DNA of 16,577 bases, taken from Flavobacteriales bacterium (GTDB lineage Bacteria > Bacteroidota > Bacteroidia > Flavobacteriales > Flavobacteriaceae). The notes beneath the pieces are model-generated. The model ran no database searches. It had not been told where the DNA came from and worked only from the letters and a program-made list of their open reading frames with translations. Position numbers and translations under genes: made by a program. Location of the stretch: assembly GCA_027032855.1 (NCBI GenBank), contig JALVLX010000031.1:1-16577 (forward strand), in the 5' to 3' direction. Shown piece by piece: positions 13,412-16,577 of the stretch (positions are counted from its first letter, which is position 1; the number at the start of each line of letters is the position of its first letter).

Positions 13412-14077
13412 ATGCAGTTACACAAGGAAGGATATAGAATCATTGCGTGGTCATTCTTGGTTATTTTGATTATTAACTACTTTATTCACAAACAGTTTCA
13501 TATTGTTTGGCTCAGTAGTATTTTTTCAATCATATCATTGATTGCTTTTATATTGATTGTGTATTTTTTTCGTTTTCCGTCACGTTCCGTCAAAGCTGCG
13601 TCTAACGAAATCATAGCACCTGTGGATGGTAAAGTAGTTGTTATTGAAGAAGTATTTGAGCCGGAGTTTTTTAAGGATAAAAGACTGCAAATGTCTATTT
13701 TTATGTCGCCTTTAAATGTACACGCTACAAGATATCCCGTAAGCGGTAAGGTTATTTACAGTAAGTATTACAAAGGCAAACATCTAGTTGCTTGGCACCC
13801 CAAATCATCTGAGCTAAACGAACGAACGACTATAGTGGTTGATAATCCGGTCGTTGGTCCGGTGTTATTCAGGCAAATTGCCGGAGCCGTTGCACGTCGT
13901 ATTGAAAATTATTCGCAGATTGATGATCAAGTAGAGCAGGGGGCAGATGCCGGTTTTATCAAGTTCGGTTCGCGTGTTGATGTATTTTTACCTTTAAATA
14001 CCAATCCGGAAGTGGTGATTGGTGACAAAACCCGTGGTGGAGAAACCATTATTGCCGAAGTTCTTACGACTGATTAA
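13412..14077 (+). CDS. psd: Phosphatidylserine decarboxylase proenzyme, short PSD-A type
   Basis: A 221-residue proenzyme of the short (archaeal/PSD-A) form, which decarboxylates phosphatidylserine to phosphatidylethanolamine. Two hydrophobic segments at about 8-25 and 31-53 anchor it. Active-site landmarks are 'APVDGKV' (69-75, Asp72), 'NVHATRYPVSG' (102-112, His104) and the self-cleavage site 'KFGSRVDVFLP' (184-194), where the Gly186-Ser187 bond is cut and the serine becomes the pyruvoyl group. The alpha chain would thus be about 35 residues. It follows cdsA by 5 bases. Nothing conserved is missing. Confidence 0.96.
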   Translation: MQLHKEGYRIIAWSFLVILIINYFIHKQFHIVWLSSIFSIISLIAFILIVYFFRFPSRSVKAASNEIIAPVDGKVVVIEEVFEPEFFKDKRLQMSIFMSPLNVHATRYPVSGKVIYSKYYKGKHLVAWHPKSSELNERTTIVVDNPVVGPVLFRQIAGAVARRIENYSQIDDQVEQGADAGFIKFGSRVDVFLPLNTNPEVVIGDKTRGGETIIAEVLTTD

Positions 14078-14133
14078 TGTCAATTCTTTACAAAAAAATA
14101 CGTTTTTCTTTTAAGCACAATAAATAATTTGTG

Positions 14134-14141
14134 TAAGTTTG
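14134..14141 (+). promoter_or_regulatory. Candidate -7 promoter box for the deoxynucleoside kinase gene
   Basis: TAAGTTTG matches TAnnTTTG 21 bases before the ATG at 14163. It overlaps the TTG at 14139 that would give a longer protein, which is one reason to reject that start. No -33 element is evident. Confidence 0.42.
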
Positions 14142-14162
14142 CATAAATTAAATAGAGATTGT

Positions 14163-14777
14163 ATGCATATAGCCATAGCAGGAAATATAGGTGCCGGAAA
14201 AACGACCTTAACAACCTTACTATCACAGCATTTGAATATGGAACCGCATTATGAATCAGTCGATCAAAATCCGTATTTGGAAGATTTTTATCACGATATG
14301 GAACGCTGGTCTTTTCATCTGCAAGTGTATTTTTTAAACAGCCGGTTTAGACAAATCTTAGAAATAAAAAAAGAACAAAAAGACATTATTCAAGACCGGA
14401 CCATTTACGAAGACCGTTTTATTTTTGCTGCCAACTTGCATGCTATGGGCTTGATGAGCCAACGTGATTATGACAATTATGCTTCATTATTTGATTTAAT
14501 GGAACTAATTGTTACGCCACCCGATTTGTTGATATATTTGAAAGCGTCGATTCCGACTTTGGTTAGAAATATACATTCTCGAGGACGTGAGTATGAAAAA
14601 TCTATCAATATCGATTATCTGAGTAATTTGAATAAGCGATATAATGATTGGATTGCCGGTTATGATAAAGGTAAATTATTAGTCATTGAAGTTGATGACT
14701 TAAATTTCGTTGAAAATCAAGAAGATTTAGGGACTGTAATAGAAAAAGTCAATGCGGAAATACACGGTTTATTCTAG
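14163..14777 (+). CDS. Deoxynucleoside kinase (dNK/dGK-dAK family)
   Basis: A 204-residue P-loop kinase transferring phosphate from a nucleoside triphosphate to deoxynucleosides in salvage of DNA precursors. Visible are the P-loop GNIGAGKT (7-14), a substrate-side Glu31 and Asp34 region, the 'IQDRTIYED' motif (76-84; Arg79 and Glu83 bind base and sugar), and the LID 'RGREYE' (140-145). The sequence resembles Bacteroidota and Gram-positive dGK/dAK enzymes, but deoxyadenosine, deoxyguanosine or deoxycytidine preference cannot be read. The open frame reaches a TTG at 14139, but its eight extra residues precede the P-loop without family support and overlap a promoter-like box; ATG 14163 is chosen. 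The following ClC gene starts inside its last 26 bases. Confidence 0.93.
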   Translation: MHIAIAGNIGAGKTTLTTLLSQHLNMEPHYESVDQNPYLEDFYHDMERWSFHLQVYFLNSRFRQILEIKKEQKDIIQDRTIYEDRFIFAANLHAMGLMSQRDYDNYASLFDLMELIVTPPDLLIYLKASIPTLVRNIHSRGREYEKSINIDYLSNLNKRYNDWIAGYDKGKLLVIEVDDLNFVENQEDLGTVIEKVNAEIHGLF

Positions 14778-16577
14778 GTATCTAAGAAAGCTGATTAAAA
14801 CCAGAAAATTAATTTACAAATTCTATCGCTGGCGTTACAAGTATATCAGTAACGAGCAATTTTTAAATTTAGTCAGTGTTATTATCGGTTTGTTGACAGG
14901 TTTAGTAGCCATAACCATAAAGAACTTTACACATTTTATTCAACAGATTTTAGAAGCTGATTTTATTCAGGATTTACACAATGCTCTATATTTTATTTTT
15001 CCACCGATAGGAATTCTTGTAGTAATATTAATCATCAAATATTTTATAAAAAAACCGGTAGAGAGTGGTATTCCTTATGTGATGTATGCTATTACAAAAC
15101 TCAAAAGTATGCTACCGTCTTACCATACTTTTGCTTCAATGATTACAGCACCTATAACAGTTGGGTTTGGTGGTTCGGTTGGTTTGGAAAGTCCGACAGC
15201 CATTACGGGAGCGGCAATCAGTTCAAATCTATCTCGTTTGTTGCATCTGAGTTTAAAACAACGCAATCTTTTGTTAGGAGCTGCTGTTGCAGGTACATTT
15301 GCTTCTATATTTAAGGCGCCGATTGCCGGTATTTTGTTTGCTGTTGAAATTTTCGGTTTTGACTTGACAATGACGTCTCTTATACCACTTATTCTAGCTT
15401 CTGTTTCAGGTATTCTGACCTCTTATTTCTTTTTGGGAAAAAATATTTTGTTGCATTATAATTTAGTGCATCATTACAGGTTGAGCGATACGCCTTTTTT
15501 TATATTACTAGGTATTACTTCCGCTACAACGTCTATTTACTTCGTTAAAGTTTATTACAAAATTTTGAACTTTTTTGAAAAAATAAAAAATCCTTGGAAA
15601 CGTTGGGCATTAGCCGGTTTGTTTCTCGGTTTAACCATCTTTTTTATCCCGACTTTATACGGTGAAGGTTATGAAGTTTTGAACCATATCCTGATTAATA
15701 ATTTTCATTTTGTAGTCAATACGTCATATTTTACAATAAACCACAATGACGTATATATGATTATTCTGTTTTTTGTATTGTTAGTCACCTTTAAAGTTGT
15801 AGCTATGTCGTTGACTTTCAGTGCGGGAGGAATTGGTGGTGTGTTTGCGCCGACTTTATTTACAGGGGCTATTTCAGGTTATGTTTTTGCATTAATTTTT
15901 AATTATTCAGGTCTTTTTTCAAATCAATTATCAACCGAAAATTTTGCTTTGGTCGGTATGGCAGGAACAATTGCGGGAGTATTGCAAGCACCATTGACAG
16001 CTGTGTTTTTGATTGTAGAAATAACCGGAGGCTATGATTTGATTGTACCTATTATGTTGGTAGCGGCATTGTCTTATATCATTTCAAAAAAAGTCTTAAA
16101 ATACAGTATTTATACGATGCAATTAGCGGAAATAGATGCCTTACCGACTCACGATAAAGATAAATTTGCCGGAAAATTAATCGAATGGAAACAAGTCATT
16201 GAAAAAGATTTTATTAGCATTGAGCCCTCTATGAGTTTAGGATATTTGGTTTATAATGTGGTAACCCGTTCACACCGTCATATTTTTCCCGTATTGGACG
16301 ATAAAGCCCGTTTTATAGGTGTTATTACCTTAGATGATATTCGTCAAATTATGTTTAACCGTGACTTGTATGACAATACTTTTGTGCGTGATTTGATGCA
16401 CAAAGCACCTGATGTTATTATTTACGAAAAAGACCATTTTCACGATATAATGCGTAAATTTACCGAAACAAGTGCTTGGAATCTGCCGGTTATCAAAGAT
16501 GATTTGTATCTCGGATTTATTTCAAAATCAAAATTGCTGAGCGTTTACCGTAGAAAATTGTTGGAATTGACGTCTGA
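14752..16577 (+). CDS. ClC-family chloride channel/antiporter with CBS domains (3' end outside window)
   Basis: 608 codons are visible and the frame is open to the edge. After a basic N-terminus (1-38) come the ClC membrane helices (about 39-440). The anion-path motifs are present: ESGIP at 104-108 (Ser105), GGSVGLESP at 140-148 (gating Glu146), 'GGIGGVFAPTLF' (Phe365) and a late tyrosine (Tyr454). Two CBS domains follow (about 484-540 and 544-603), likely nucleotide-sensing. Aligned by hand with E. coli ClcA, the inner proton glutamate position is Ile200 rather than Glu ('ILFAVEIF' for 'ILFIIEEM'), so channel or proton-coupled mode is open. The start is ATG 14752, which gives a normal ClC N-terminus and overlaps the kinase gene by 26 bases. 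It moves chloride, or perhaps fluoride-like anions, across the inner membrane. Confidence 0.94.
   Translation, partial: MRKYTVYSRYLRKLIKTRKLIYKFYRWRYKYISNEQFLNLVSVIIGLLTGLVAITIKNFTHFIQQILEADFIQDLHNALYFIFPPIGILVVILIIKYFIKKPVESGIPYVMYAITKLKSMLPSYHTFASMITAPITVGFGGSVGLESPTAITGAAISSNLSRLLHLSLKQRNLLLGAAVAGTFASIFKAPIAGILFAVEIFGFDLTMTSLIPLILASVSGILTSYFFLGKNILLHYNLVHHYRLSDTPFFILLGITSATTSIYFVKVYYKILNFFEKIKNPWKRWALAGLFLGLTIFFIPTLYGEGYEVLNHILINNFHFVVNTSYFTINHNDVYMIILFFVLLVTFKVVAMSLTFSAGGIGGVFAPTLFTGAISGYVFALIFNYSGLFSNQLSTENFALVGMAGTIAGVLQAPLTAVFLIVEITGGYDLIVPIMLVAALSYIISKKVLKYSIYTMQLAEIDALPTHDKDKFAGKLIEWKQVIEKDFISIEPSMSLGYLVYNVVTRSHRHIFPVLDDKARFIGVITLDDIRQIMFNRDLYDNTFVRDLMHKAPDVIIYEKDHFHDIMRKFTETSAWNLPVIKDDLYLGFISKSKLLSVYRRKLLELTS

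Noticed and set aside
14078..14133. Terminator after psd
   Set aside because: An A-run, TACG and T-run near 14092-14107 are roughly symmetric but have almost no G-C pairs; too weak to call.
14139..14162. TTG start for the deoxynucleoside kinase
   Set aside because: It overlaps a promoter-like TAAGTTTG box and adds residues before the P-loop not seen in the family.

Overview
The window looks like chromosome from a member of the Bacteroidota, probably close to Flavobacteriia or Bacteroidales. The reasons are the low G+C content, the near absence of Shine-Dalgarno sequences, several matches to the Bacteroidota -7 promoter box (TAnnTTTG), a riboswitch-controlled TonB-dependent receptor paired with a surface lipoprotein, and gene families typical of the phylum. 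These include the short RsmI-like methyltransferase, the exported 'asparagine synthetase B'-like protein, and a LUD protein next to CdsA and Psd. No mobile element, CRISPR array, tRNA or rRNA was seen. Both ends cut through genes.

Layout. At 1-276 (minus) is the start of a DUF4136-type lipoprotein. At 323-2960 (minus) lie dnaA, a low-molecular-weight protein tyrosine phosphatase and an RsmI-like methyltransferase. The strand switches at 2961-3169. At 3170-5163 (plus) are a hotdog thioesterase, pdxJ and a YbfF-type alpha/beta hydrolase; a tandem heptamer repeat sits just before pdxJ. At 5413-8716 (plus) are a Fur-family regulator without its usual zinc cysteines, the replicative helicase dnaB, and an exported protein of unknown function whose start overlaps dnaB. 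A bidirectional hairpin terminator at 8717-8747 closes that unit and also the convergent minus-strand unit.

The minus-strand unit at 8764-11646 is a vitamin B12 uptake operon: a BtuB-like TonB-dependent receptor followed by a BtuG-like beta-propeller surface lipoprotein. A textbook cobalamin riboswitch (11692-11854) precedes it, with an expression platform that may fold in two ways. Divergent from it, at 12015-14077 (plus), are a LUD-domain protein, cdsA and psd, the last two being successive enzymes of phosphatidylethanolamine synthesis apart from PssA. From 14163 to the right edge are a deoxynucleoside kinase and a ClC-type chloride channel/antiporter with CBS domains; the ClC start codon lies inside the kinase gene and its end is outside the window.

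Most of the window is conserved housekeeping. The parts most worth a second look are the exported GATase/ThuA-like protein overlapping dnaB, the B12 operon and its expression platform, and the Fur protein with a lost structural zinc site. Four predicted starts were shortened from longer open frames: pdxJ, dnaB, the exported protein and the deoxynucleoside kinase.
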